This document shows positions 8,757-16,504 of a stretch of DNA of 64,000 nt, piece by piece. The translations under genes and the position numbers were made by a program. The first letter of the stretch is position 1; every line of letters starts with the position of its first letter. The stretch covers positions 32,559-96,558 of the forward strand of contig NZ_VIFM01000007.1 in the NCBI RefSeq assembly GCF_006636215.1, in the 5' to 3' direction. The stretch comes from Myxococcus llanfairpwllgwyngyllgogerychwyrndrobwllllantysiliogogogochensis. GTDB lineage: Bacteria; Myxococcota; Myxococcia; Myxococcales; Myxococcaceae. The notes beneath the pieces are model-generated. The model worked only from the letters and a program-made list of their open reading frames with translations, had not been told where the DNA came from and searched no databases.

Positions 8757-8811
8757 TCAACCACTTTGTTGAGCATAGCGGCGACGAAGTGACAGTCAAC
8801 CACCTGGTTGT
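8757..8811. promoter_or_regulatory. Two TCAACCA-N2-TGGTTGA-type dyads upstream of the VOC gene
   Basis: Site 1 is 8757-8772 (TCAACCA CT TTGTTGA, one mismatch to perfect symmetry). Site 2 is 8796-8811 (TCAACCA CC TGGTTGT, one edge mismatch). Both have the same 7-2-7 layout and their centres are 39 bases apart. They lie about 50 and 90 bases upstream of the VOC start codon. The shape fits a winged-helix dimer such as an ArsR-family repressor, which often controls VOC and SRPBCC genes. The assignment to that family is inference. Confidence 0.6.
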
Positions 8812-8833
8812 GAGTATGCGGGACGCGCTTCAC

Positions 8834-9718
8834 TCAGTCGCCCGTCTCCTTCGCGCGAGCGCGGACCTCGGAGGCGAACAGCTCGGCGGCGGGAGCACGG
8901 GGCGCGCCCTTGCGCCAGAGGAGGGCGGCCAGCTCGGAGCGTGGCGCGGGCGCCAGCCGCTTCACCACCAGTCGCTCCACGTCCGCGAGCCGGGGCTCGG
9001 GCAGCACCGTGACGGCCAGCCCCGCGCGGACGATGGCGAGCACCGTGGCGACCGCGTTCGATTCGAGCGCGATGCGCGGGGACAGGCGCAGCGTGGCGAA
9101 GTACGCATCCACGCGAGAGCGCACGCGCAGCCCGGGGGAGAGCAGGGCGAAGGGCTCGCTCGCGAGCTGCCGGGCCCCGACCGACTCCGCTGACGCGAGC
9201 ACATGCCCGCGCGACACGACGAGCGCGAGCCGGCTGTCGAACACGGCCTCCGTGTCCAGGTCCGGCGAGCGCGCCGGCGCATAGCCCAACCCCACGTCCA
9301 GCTTTCCATCCGCCAGTCGTCGCTCCAGCCGCCGCACGACCGCTTCCTCCGCGCTCAACACCAGCCCTGGATGGCGGCGCAACACGGCCGCGAGCGCGGG
9401 CACGACGAGGCCGCGCATGCTGGGTGGATAGCCCACGCGCAGCGAGCCCGTCGCCAGGCCCCGCAGCGCGCCCACCGCCATCCGACCCGCGTCCACATCC
9501 TCCAGTGCCCGCGAGGCATAGGTGCGAAACAGCTCCCCCGCCTGCGTCAGCCGCACCCCGGTCCTGGCCCGCTCGAAGAGGGGTGTACCAAGCTCCTCCT
9601 CGAGCTGGCGAATCTGCTGGGACAGCGTGGGCTGGGAGACGTGGACCCGCCGCGCGGCCCGGCCGAAGTGCAGCGTGTCGGCGACGGCGGTGAAGTAGCG
9701 CAGGTGCCTGAGCTCCAT
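8834..9718 (-). CDS. LysR-family transcriptional regulator
   Basis: 294 residues. The N-terminal winged helix-turn-helix is classic LTTR (MELRHLRYFTAVADTLHFGR, then QPTLSQQIRQLEEELGTPLF), followed by the two-lobed periplasmic-binding-like effector domain. The frame stays open far upstream antisense to the next gene, but the ATG at 9718 starts exactly at the conserved N-terminus. It is divergent from the TPP-enzyme/ALDH operon and very likely controls it. The effector is unknown. Confidence 0.92.
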   Translation of the reverse strand: MELRHLRYFTAVADTLHFGRAARRVHVSQPTLSQQIRQLEEELGTPLFERARTGVRLTQAGELFRTYASRALEDVDAGRMAVGALRGLATGSLRVGYPPSMRGLVVPALAAVLRRHPGLVLSAEEAVVRRLERRLADGKLDVGLGYAPARSPDLDTEAVFDSRLALVVSRGHVLASAESVGARQLASEPFALLSPGLRVRSRVDAYFATLRLSPRIALESNAVATVLAIVRAGLAVTVLPEPRLADVERLVVKRLAPAPRSELAALLWRKGAPRAPAAELFASEVRARAKETGD

Positions 9719-9727
9719 GGCGCCATC

Positions 9728-9742
9728 ATAGATGGTGCCTAT
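9728..9742. promoter_or_regulatory. LysR-type T-N11-A box
   Basis: ATAG-N7-CTAT, a dyad that fits the T-N11-A consensus of LTTR binding sites. It lies 10 bases upstream of the LysR start codon and about 80 bases upstream of the TPP-enzyme gene, the usual position for an autoregulatory and activating site. Confidence 0.55.
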
Positions 9743-9820
9743 CGACTCCATGCGAACAAACGAATGTACGAATCGAGCCCGGACCGTAGAACTTCCCTTG
9801 TCACGGAAGGAAGGACTGCG

Positions 9821-11467
9821 ATGAAGGCCTCGGACCTGTTCGTCAAAGCACTCGAAGCGGAGGGCGTGCGCTGCGTCTTCGGACTCCCCGGAGAGGAGAA
9901 CCTGGACCTGCTGGAGTCGATGCGTGCCTCCGGCCTGCGGCTGGTCGTCACCCGGCATGAGCAGGCGGCCGGCTTCATGGCGGCGACATGGGGGCGGCTG
10001 ACGGGGCGCGCGGGCGTGTGCCTGGCGACGCTGGGGCCGGGCGCCACCAACCTCGTCACGCCCGCCGCGTACGCGCAGCTCGGCGCCATGCCCATGGTGA
10101 TGCTCACCGGGCAGAAGCCCATCAAGGCGAGCAAGCAGGGCCACTTCCAGATTGTCGATGTGGTGGGGATGATGCGCCCGCTCACCAAGCAGACGCGCAC
10201 GCTCGTCTCCGCGGAGCACATCCCGTCGGCGGTGCGCGAGGCCTTCCGACGCGCGGAAGAGGAGCGGCCCGGAGCGACGCACCTGGAGTTGCCCGAGGAC
10301 GTGGCGCGTGACTCCACCGAGGCCGCGCTCCTGGCCCCCAGCGCCTGGAAGCGGCCCGTGGCGGATGAAGGCTCCATCGCGCAGGCCGTGGAGACCATCG
10401 CCTCCGCGAAGCGGCCCCTGCTGATGATTGGCGCGGGCGCCAACCGGAAGCTCACGTCGGAGATGCTCCGCGTCCTCGTGGACCGGGTGGGCATTCCCTT
10501 CTCCAGCACGCAGATGGGCAAGGGCGTCGTCGATGAGTCCCACCCGCTGTGGATGGGAACCGCCGCGCTGTCCGACGGCGACTTCGTCCACCGCGCCATC
10601 GAAGCCTCCGACTGCATCATCAACGTGGGCCACGACGTCATCGAGAAGCCGCCCTTCGTCATGCGCGACAGCCGCCGCGCCGTGGTCCACCTCAACTTCT
10701 CCTCGGCGGAGGTGGACCCCGTCTACTTCCCGAAGCTGGAGGTGACGGGCGACATCGCCAACGCCGTGTGGCGCATCGCGGAGGGACTGGGCTCGCGCAC
10801 GAACTGGGACTTCACGCCGTTCGAGAAGGCTCGGGCGGGATTGGAGGCGCAGCTCGCGAAAGGCTTCGCGGATGACCGCTTCCCCATCTACCCCGCGCGA
10901 CTGGTGGCGGAGGTGCGCCGCGCGCTGCCGGACGACGGAATCGTCTGCCTGGACAACGGCATGTACAAGCTGTGGTTCGCCCGCTACTACCGCACGCGGC
11001 GGCCCAACACGCTGCTGCTCGACAACGCGCTGGCGACGATGGGCGCGGGGCTCCCGTCGGCGATCGCCGCCAGGCTGGTGCACCCCCGACGCAAGGTGGT
11101 CGCGGTCTGCGGAGACGGTGGGTTCATGATGAACTCGCAGGAACTGGAGACGGCGGTGCGCCTGGGCCTGGACCTGGTGGTCATCGTCGTACGCGACGAT
11201 GGTTACGGAATGATTCGCTGGAAGCAGGGGGAGATGGGCCTGCCAGACTTCGGCATGGCCCTGGGCAACCCCGACTTCGTCCGCTACGCGGAGGCCTACG
11301 GCGCCAGGGGCCACCGGCCCACGAGCGCGTCGGAGTTCGGCGCCACGCTGGCGCGCAGCCTCGAAGCGGGCGGCGTCCACGTCATCGACCTGCCCATCGA
11401 CTACTCGGACAACACCCGCGCGCTCGGCGTCGGGGACAAGGAACTCGAGGTGCTCCATGCTGGCTGA
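9821..11467 (+). CDS. Acetolactate synthase-like TPP-dependent enzyme
   Basis: 548 residues, ATG after GGAAGGAAGG. Three-domain TPP-enzyme layout: N-terminal PYR domain with GLPGEEN and catalytic Glu47 in RHEQAAGFMA, central nucleotide-like domain, and C-terminal PP domain with the TPP/Mg motif GDGGFMMNSQELETAV through DDGYG. Closest to the IlvB/AlsS family, which condenses two pyruvates to acetolactate. No regulatory small subunit is nearby, and the partner is an aldehyde dehydrogenase, so a catabolic role or a different 2-oxoacid substrate is possible. Its stop overlaps the next start by 11 bases. Confidence 0.85.
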   Translation: MKASDLFVKALEAEGVRCVFGLPGEENLDLLESMRASGLRLVVTRHEQAAGFMAATWGRLTGRAGVCLATLGPGATNLVTPAAYAQLGAMPMVMLTGQKPIKASKQGHFQIVDVVGMMRPLTKQTRTLVSAEHIPSAVREAFRRAEEERPGATHLELPEDVARDSTEAALLAPSAWKRPVADEGSIAQAVETIASAKRPLLMIGAGANRKLTSEMLRVLVDRVGIPFSSTQMGKGVVDESHPLWMGTAALSDGDFVHRAIEASDCIINVGHDVIEKPPFVMRDSRRAVVHLNFSSAEVDPVYFPKLEVTGDIANAVWRIAEGLGSRTNWDFTPFEKARAGLEAQLAKGFADDRFPIYPARLVAEVRRALPDDGIVCLDNGMYKLWFARYYRTRRPNTLLLDNALATMGAGLPSAIAARLVHPRRKVVAVCGDGGFMMNSQELETAVRLGLDLVVIVVRDDGYGMIRWKQGEMGLPDFGMALGNPDFVRYAEAYGARGHRPTSASEFGATLARSLEAGGVHVIDLPIDYSDNTRALGVGDKELEVLHAG

Positions 11468-12905
11468 ACGCTACCCGTACTATCTGGCCAACCGTCCTCG
11501 CCGGCCCAACGCGGACCTGCCCGTCGTCGACAAGTACTCCGGAGAGGTGGTGACGCGGGTCGCGCTCGCGGACGCCGCCGCCGTGGAGGAGGCCATCGCC
11601 TCCGCTGTTCGCGCCGCCGAGCCCATGCGCAAGCTGCCGGCCCACGCGCGACAGTCCGTCCTGGAACACTGCGTGCGCCGCTTCCAGGAGCGCGCGGAGG
11701 AGCTGGCCCAGGTGCTCTGCATCGAGGCGGGCAAGCCCCTGCGCGACGCACGCGGTGAAGTCACGCGCCTCATCGAGACCTTCAAGGCCGCCGCCGAGGA
11801 GGCCGTGCGGGGTGGGGGCGAAGTGATGGACCTGGAGGTGTCGCCGCGCGCGGAGGGCTACCGAGGCTTCACCCGCCGCGTGCCGGTGGGCCCCGTGTCG
11901 CTCATCACCCCCTTCAACTTCCCGCTCAACCTCGTCGCCCACAAGGTCGCCCCCGCCATCGCCGCGGGCTGCCCCTTCATCCTCAAGCCGTCGGACCGCA
12001 CACCCGTGAGCGCGATGCTGCTCGCGGAGGTGCTCGCGGAGACGGCCCTGCCCGAAGGCGCCTTCTCCGTCATCACCCCCTCGCTCGCGGACATCGGTCC
12101 GCTCATCGAGGACGAGCGACTCAAGCTGCTGTCGTTCACCGGCTCGGAGAAGGTGGGCTGGGACCTCAAGGCCCGCGCCGGACGCAAGAAGGTGGTGCTG
12201 GAGCTGGGTGGCAACGCGGCCTGCGTGGTGGACCGCGAGCCCGGCGCCTCGCTGGACGTCATCGCGGACCGGGTGGCGCATGGCGCCTTCTTCCAGTCGG
12301 GGCAGAGCTGCATCTCCGTGCAACGCGTGCTCGTGCATGCCTCGCACTACGAGGCGCTCAAGGAGCGACTCGTCACCCGGGCCCAGGCCTTGCTCGCGGG
12401 CAACCCCCGGGACGAGGCGACGACGCTCGGCCCCATGATTGATGAGCCTGCGGCGCGGCGACTCGAAGGCTGGATTCAGAGCGCGGTCGCGAAAGGCGCT
12501 CGCGTGCTGACAGGCGGTGGTCGCAAGGGCGCGCTCTTGGAGGCCACCGTGGTGGAGGGCGTGCCCGCGGACGAGCCGCTCTGCGCGGAGGAGGCCTTCG
12601 GGCCGGTGGTGTTGCTCCAGTCCTTCACGTCCTTCACCGAGGCCCTGCGCACGGTGAACGAGGGCCGTTACGGCTTGCAGGCCGGCCTCTTCACCAATGA
12701 CCTGTCGCGCGCGATGCGGGCGTGGGACGAGTTGGAGGTCGGCGGAGTCGTGGTGGGTGACGTGCCGAGCTTCCGCGTCGACACGATGCCCTATGGCGGT
12801 GTGAAGGGCTCGGGGCTGGGACGGGAGGGCGTGAAGTACGCCATCGAGGACATGACCGAGCCGAGGCTGCTCGTGCTGCGCCAGCGGGCGTCGAGCGACG
12901 ACTGA
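11457..12905 (+). CDS. Aldehyde dehydrogenase family protein (NAD(P)-dependent)
   Basis: 482 residues. The ALDH fold is clear: cofactor segment TPFNFPLNLVAHK, Lys177 in LKPSDRTP, FTGSEKVG, catalytic Glu249 in LELGGNAACVV and nucleophile Cys285 in FFQSGQSCISVQR. The C-terminus has the conserved PYGGVKGSGLGREG. It resembles the branch of ALDHs that oxidise small aldehydes such as lactaldehyde or succinate semialdehyde. Translationally coupled to the TPP enzyme (11-base overlap), it probably oxidises an aldehyde made by or related to that reaction. Specificity cannot be read. Confidence 0.9.
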   Translation: MLAERYPYYLANRPRRPNADLPVVDKYSGEVVTRVALADAAAVEEAIASAVRAAEPMRKLPAHARQSVLEHCVRRFQERAEELAQVLCIEAGKPLRDARGEVTRLIETFKAAAEEAVRGGGEVMDLEVSPRAEGYRGFTRRVPVGPVSLITPFNFPLNLVAHKVAPAIAAGCPFILKPSDRTPVSAMLLAEVLAETALPEGAFSVITPSLADIGPLIEDERLKLLSFTGSEKVGWDLKARAGRKKVVLELGGNAACVVDREPGASLDVIADRVAHGAFFQSGQSCISVQRVLVHASHYEALKERLVTRAQALLAGNPRDEATTLGPMIDEPAARRLEGWIQSAVAKGARVLTGGGRKGALLEATVVEGVPADEPLCAEEAFGPVVLLQSFTSFTEALRTVNEGRYGLQAGLFTNDLSRAMRAWDELEVGGVVVGDVPSFRVDTMPYGGVKGSGLGREGVKYAIEDMTEPRLLVLRQRASSDD

Positions 12906-12955
12906 GCTTCAAGAAGCAACGACGGTTCGACAGCCGGTGGCATCCCCTGTACGTC

Positions 12956-12979
12956 GAGGGCCTTTCCTGGAAGGCCCTC
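12956..12979 (+). promoter_or_regulatory. 9-bp hairpin abutting a start codon
   Basis: GAGGGCCTT (12956-12964) pairs perfectly with AAGGCCCTC (12971-12979). The 3' arm ends one base before the ATG at 12981 and includes the only purine-rich Shine-Dalgarno-like bases. It could end ALDH transcription, restrict translation of the following gene, or both. Confidence 0.5.
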
Positions 12980-12980
12980 C

Positions 12981-13448
12981 ATGCTCAAGTCGATGCTCAC
13001 CCTGTTGGTCCTCGCGCTGTCGTCTCCTTCGTTCGCCGCGTCTCCGAGCGCGGATGAGAAGGCCGTGCTCGACGGGCTCCACGCCGCGTGCGAGGCCTTC
13101 CAGAAGGGCGATGTCGCCTTCCTGGAGGGCTTTCTCGCCGACGGCTTCACCCAGATGGACTCGGCGGGAAACGTGACGGACCGCGCGGCCACCCTGGCCG
13201 AGGTCCGTGCGAAGGAGCCTCGCTACGAGGTCTTCCGCAACCACGACATGAAGGTCCGCCTCTATGGCGACACGGCGGTGGTGATTGGCATCACCTCCGT
13301 GAAGGGCGTCTCCGGTGGCTCGCCCTTCGACGTGGACTTCCGCTTCACCGACACGCTCATCAAGCGCGACGGGCGCTGGCGGATTGCCGCGAGCCACATC
13401 TCGCGACTTCCCAAGGCCGCGCCTCCCGCGACGACTGGCAAGAAGTAG
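12981..13448 (+). CDS. Secreted DUF4440/SnoaL-like (NTF2-fold) protein
   Basis: 155 residues. Residues 1-19 form a signal peptide (LTLLVLALSSPSFAAS). The rest follows the NTF2-like cone fold: helix DEKAVLDGLHAACEAFQKGD, FLADGFTQMDSAGN, and the strand pair around RFTDTLIKRDGRWRIAASH, characteristic of DUF4440. Members include ketosteroid-isomerase-like enzymes and binding proteins; the role here is unknown. Export to the periplasm is predicted. A hairpin sits over its ribosome-binding region. Confidence 0.8.
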   Translation: MLKSMLTLLVLALSSPSFAASPSADEKAVLDGLHAACEAFQKGDVAFLEGFLADGFTQMDSAGNVTDRAATLAEVRAKEPRYEVFRNHDMKVRLYGDTAVVIGITSVKGVSGGSPFDVDFRFTDTLIKRDGRWRIAASHISRLPKAAPPATTGKK

Positions 13449-13475
13449 CCCGCCAGCCGTCACGCGGGGCCGTGC

Positions 13476-14681
13476 TCAGCGGATGACGGTGTAGCCGGCG
13501 TGGGCGTGGTCGCTGACGCCCTCCGTCTTCACCTGGGCGCTGGTGTCGGTGTCCAACCCGCCCGACACCCAGACCTGGTCGAAGTTGTCGCCGTTGGCCT
13601 TCTTGCCGCCCACCACGCGGCGCAGGCCCGCGCCCTCCAGCGCGTCGCCCACGTTCTTCGTGGAGTCGTTGAAGTCGCCCATCACCACCAGCTCGCGCGC
13701 CGGAGGGCCCTTCGCCTCCGCCCGGGCGATGTCGGCCAGGTACGCGAGCTGTTTCGCGCGCAGCCCACTGGACTCGCTGCCCGCCGCGAGGTGCACGTTG
13801 ATGATGCTCTTCTCCCTGCCGTCCGGCCCCACCACGCGCGTCACCAGCGCGGTGCGCGGCTCGGAGGGGCTGTTCTTGCGCAGCGCCTCGTTGCGCTGAC
13901 CCAGCTCGTTGCGCTCCGCGTCGGTGACCTTGCCGTCGCCCAGCGCGGCGAGCTGCTCCGGCGAGGACACCGTGGGGCCGCCCGACTCGGCGGCGGGCAG
14001 GGTGATGGTGTACGCGTCGACGACCTTGTCCGGCGCGCCCACGTACACCGCGTTGCCGTACGTCGCGTCCGCGCCGCTGTCGCCCTTGATGTTCCGGTCA
14101 TCACCGGAGAAGGACTCGCCCGTCACCAGCGTGCCCTCGGGCGTCTGGTAGAGCGTGGTGCCGTCGTTGCCCTTGCGGATGGCCGTCGCCGGCGCGTCCT
14201 CGCCGATGGGCACCGTGGGCACCGTGCCGGACTTGAAGGCCTCGAACGCGGGGTTGAGGTGGGTGACGACGCTCAGCGCGGTGTTGGCGTTGCCGCTGCG
14301 GTCGACGTTGATGTCCACCTCCTGGAAGCCCGCGATGTTCGCGCCCGTCTCGCGGATGAGCCGGGCCTGGTCCTCGCGGTTGTCCTCCGTGCGGTACTTG
14401 GAGCCCGCGCCGTTGGCCAGGTTCAGCGTCAGCACGCCAGAGCCGTTGCCCACGTCGGGCAGCTCGTTCGCCTTCACTGGCTTCGAGTACCCCTCCGGCG
14501 GCGCGGGGTTCAGCTCCGGCCGGGTGGGACTGGGTCCCGGCGACGGCGACGGCGTGAAGGAGTCCTTCGGCGTCTCCGCGGCGCTTCCATTCTTCGCCCG
14601 GGCCTCGTTGCCGACAGGGGCGGCGGCCGGCTGCTGAAGGACGTTCCGGGCCCAGCGACCCGCCACATTCCAGATGCTCAT
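13476..14681 (-). CDS. Endonuclease/exonuclease/phosphatase (EEP) fold protein
   Basis: 401 residues from the ATG after GAGGAG. A Pro/Ser-rich N-terminal 85 residues (SPSPGPSPTRPE) precede an EEP domain: LNLANG, GFQEVD (catalytic Glu), a conserved INVHLAAG strand, VMGDFND (Asp/Asn) and the C-terminal SDHAHAGY (catalytic Asp-His). DNase I-like Mg-dependent phosphodiesterase or phosphatase activity is expected. No classical signal peptide is present, so any export would need another route. It ends tail-to-tail with the DUF4440 gene. Confidence 0.8.
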   Translation of the reverse strand: MSIWNVAGRWARNVLQQPAAAPVGNEARAKNGSAAETPKDSFTPSPSPGPSPTRPELNPAPPEGYSKPVKANELPDVGNGSGVLTLNLANGAGSKYRTEDNREDQARLIRETGANIAGFQEVDINVDRSGNANTALSVVTHLNPAFEAFKSGTVPTVPIGEDAPATAIRKGNDGTTLYQTPEGTLVTGESFSGDDRNIKGDSGADATYGNAVYVGAPDKVVDAYTITLPAAESGGPTVSSPEQLAALGDGKVTDAERNELGQRNEALRKNSPSEPRTALVTRVVGPDGREKSIINVHLAAGSESSGLRAKQLAYLADIARAEAKGPPARELVVMGDFNDSTKNVGDALEGAGLRRVVGGKKANGDNFDQVWVSGGLDTDTSAQVKTEGVSDHAHAGYTVIR

Positions 14682-15003
14682 CGTCGACTCCTCGCGTTCC
14701 ATGAGGGAGCGCACGGCCAGGCGCCGCGCGCCCCGAGGGCTCTCTGCACGAACCCCGAGTGTCGCTCAGCCCCGCCATCCCAGGAAAGCGCGCCGGGTCG
14801 TTTGGACCCCGGGAGTCGCTGTGCCCGAGCTGACGCCTCGTGGGCCGCAGGGCGTCCGGGCTCGGAGAAGTTCATGGACGCGCCCCACTCATACCGCTAG
14901 TAGGTTTGACCTCAAACATTCACCCAAGGGTGGAGGCACCCGCCAGGGCACACCGTCCGGTGCGCGCTGGCTCGCACGCGTCCCGCCACGAGAGGCCCGA
15001 GAC
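14682..15003. other. Divergent intergenic region with a GTTTGA-CC-TCAAAC palindrome
   Basis: 322 bases between the EEP gene and the MscS gene. The perfect 14-base palindrome at 14904-14917, in a locally AT-richer stretch, has the look of an operator. It is about 87 bases upstream of the MscS start codon. A small CACCC/GGGTG dyad follows. No ORF in this region looks coding. Confidence 0.45.
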
Positions 15004-16233
15004 ATGGTTCGTACAAGTTCCCTGCAGTCGCTGCTGTTCGCCCTGCCCACCGAGGCCTCCGGTGTGGAAGGGGCCGCGCCGCCCTTGCCGGTGCCGGTGC
15101 CGGAGGGCTCCTGGGGTGGACTGGAGCTGTGGCAGTGGGCGGGGCTGGGCGTGCTGGTGGCGGGAGCGTGGCTGTTGGGGCGGGGCGTGGAGTGGCTGGT
15201 GATGCGGCTGGTGGACCGGGCCACGTCGATGACGAAGTCCGGCTGGGATGACCAGCTGGCGGCGTCGGCGCGAGGGCCGGTGCGCTACCTGCTCTTCGTC
15301 GTGCTGGTGGCCTCGGGGCTGTGGGCGTTGAAGCTGCCACCCGTGGCGAAGCATGGCGTGGAGCTGGTGGCCCGCTCGGTGGGGCTGGCCGCGGTGGGGT
15401 GGTTCCTCCTGCGCTTCGTGAAGCTGGCGGCGGGCTTCGTCGAGCAGACGGTGGCGCGCGAGGAGCAGGGCGGCAACGTGGCCCGCGCGCGCGGGCTGCG
15501 CACGCAGCTGTCGGTGCTGCGCCGGGTGATTGAAGTGGCGGTGGTGCTCATCTGCGCGTCGCTGCTGCTGCTCCAGTTCGAGGCGGTGCGCAACGTGGGC
15601 GTGTCGCTCCTGGCCTCCGCGGGCATCGCCGGCCTCTTCATCGGCCTGGCCGCGCAGAAGTCCATCTCCACGCTGCTCGCGGGCATCCAGTTGTCCATCA
15701 CCCAGCCCATCCGCATCGGCGATACCGTCATCGTCGAGAACGAGTGGGGCTGGGTGGAGGAAATCACGCTCACCTACGTGGTGGTGAAGGTGTGGGACTT
15801 GCGGCGGCTGGTGATTCCCATGGGCCACTTCCTGGAGAAGCCCTTCCAGAACTGGAGCAAGGTGTCGCCGGAGATCATGGGCACCGCGGAGCTGTACGTG
15901 GACTTCCGCACGGACGTGCCCTCGGTGCGCGCGGAGCTCAAGCGCGTGCTGGAGCAGGAGTCCAACGGCCTGTGGGACGGCAAGGTGCAGGCGCTCCAGG
16001 TGACGGACCTCTCCGAGCGCACCATGAAGCTGCGCGCGCTGGTGAGTGCGTCGGACTCCGGCAAGGCCTTCGAGCTGCGGTGCATCGTCCGCGAGAAGCT
16101 CATGGCCTTCCTTCGCGGGCAGCCCCACGGCCTGCCCATGGTGCGCACCGAGGCGAGCCTCGCCGAGTCCGATTCGCCCCTGGCCGCGGTCCGTCCGGGC
16201 CTCGGCGCCCTGGCCGTGCGATCTGGCGACTGA
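15004..16233 (+). CDS. MscS-family mechanosensitive ion channel
   Basis: 409 residues, ATG after GAGAGGC. Four hydrophobic segments precede the conserved pore helix (ASAGIAGLFIGLAAQKSISTL), which has the Gly/Ala packing pattern of MscS TM3. It continues into the beta domain (QPIRIGDTVIVENEWGWVEEI) and an alpha/beta cytoplasmic domain. Such channels open under membrane tension to relieve osmotic shock. Longer upstream starts would add a low-complexity N-terminus without similarity. Confidence 0.9.
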   Translation: MVRTSSLQSLLFALPTEASGVEGAAPPLPVPVPEGSWGGLELWQWAGLGVLVAGAWLLGRGVEWLVMRLVDRATSMTKSGWDDQLAASARGPVRYLLFVVLVASGLWALKLPPVAKHGVELVARSVGLAAVGWFLLRFVKLAAGFVEQTVAREEQGGNVARARGLRTQLSVLRRVIEVAVVLICASLLLLQFEAVRNVGVSLLASAGIAGLFIGLAAQKSISTLLAGIQLSITQPIRIGDTVIVENEWGWVEEITLTYVVVKVWDLRRLVIPMGHFLEKPFQNWSKVSPEIMGTAELYVDFRTDVPSVRAELKRVLEQESNGLWDGKVQALQVTDLSERTMKLRALVSASDSGKAFELRCIVREKLMAFLRGQPHGLPMVRTEASLAESDSPLAAVRPGLGALAVRSGD

Positions 16234-16304
16234 AGGACTTCTCCACGAAGGGGGCCGGTGTCGGTCCAGGAGGGTGACGCAGCCGGGCGAGGGGCTTCTG
16301 TTGA

Positions 16305-16361
16305 CCGGTGAACACTTCCTTCCCGTGCTCAGGGGAGGGGTGTGTTGCCGGTATTCACCGG
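16305..16361. repeat. Interrupted inverted repeat CCGGTGAACAC / GTATTCACCGG
   Basis: Eleven-base arms at 16305-16315 and 16351-16361 with one mismatch, separated by 35 bases. The right arm is itself part of a short CCGGT-ATTC-ACCGG hairpin followed by AAAAAC. It lies between MscS and the aminopeptidase gene and could be a terminator or a paired operator. Confidence 0.45.
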
Positions 16362-16504
16362 AAAAACGGAAAGTGCGGGTCCGTCTCCGTCGACGCGCGC
16401 GGGTTGGCGTTGCGCACGTCCTGGGGACCACACGCGGAGGCCGTGCGATGCGGCCGCCCGCGGTGATCCGCGTCGCACCACCCACCCACCGAGGAGCGCT
16501 GCCC

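Noticed and set aside
9719..11458. Long N-terminal extension of the LysR gene
   Set aside because: It would run antisense through the whole TPP-enzyme gene; the LTTR N-terminus starts exactly at 9718.
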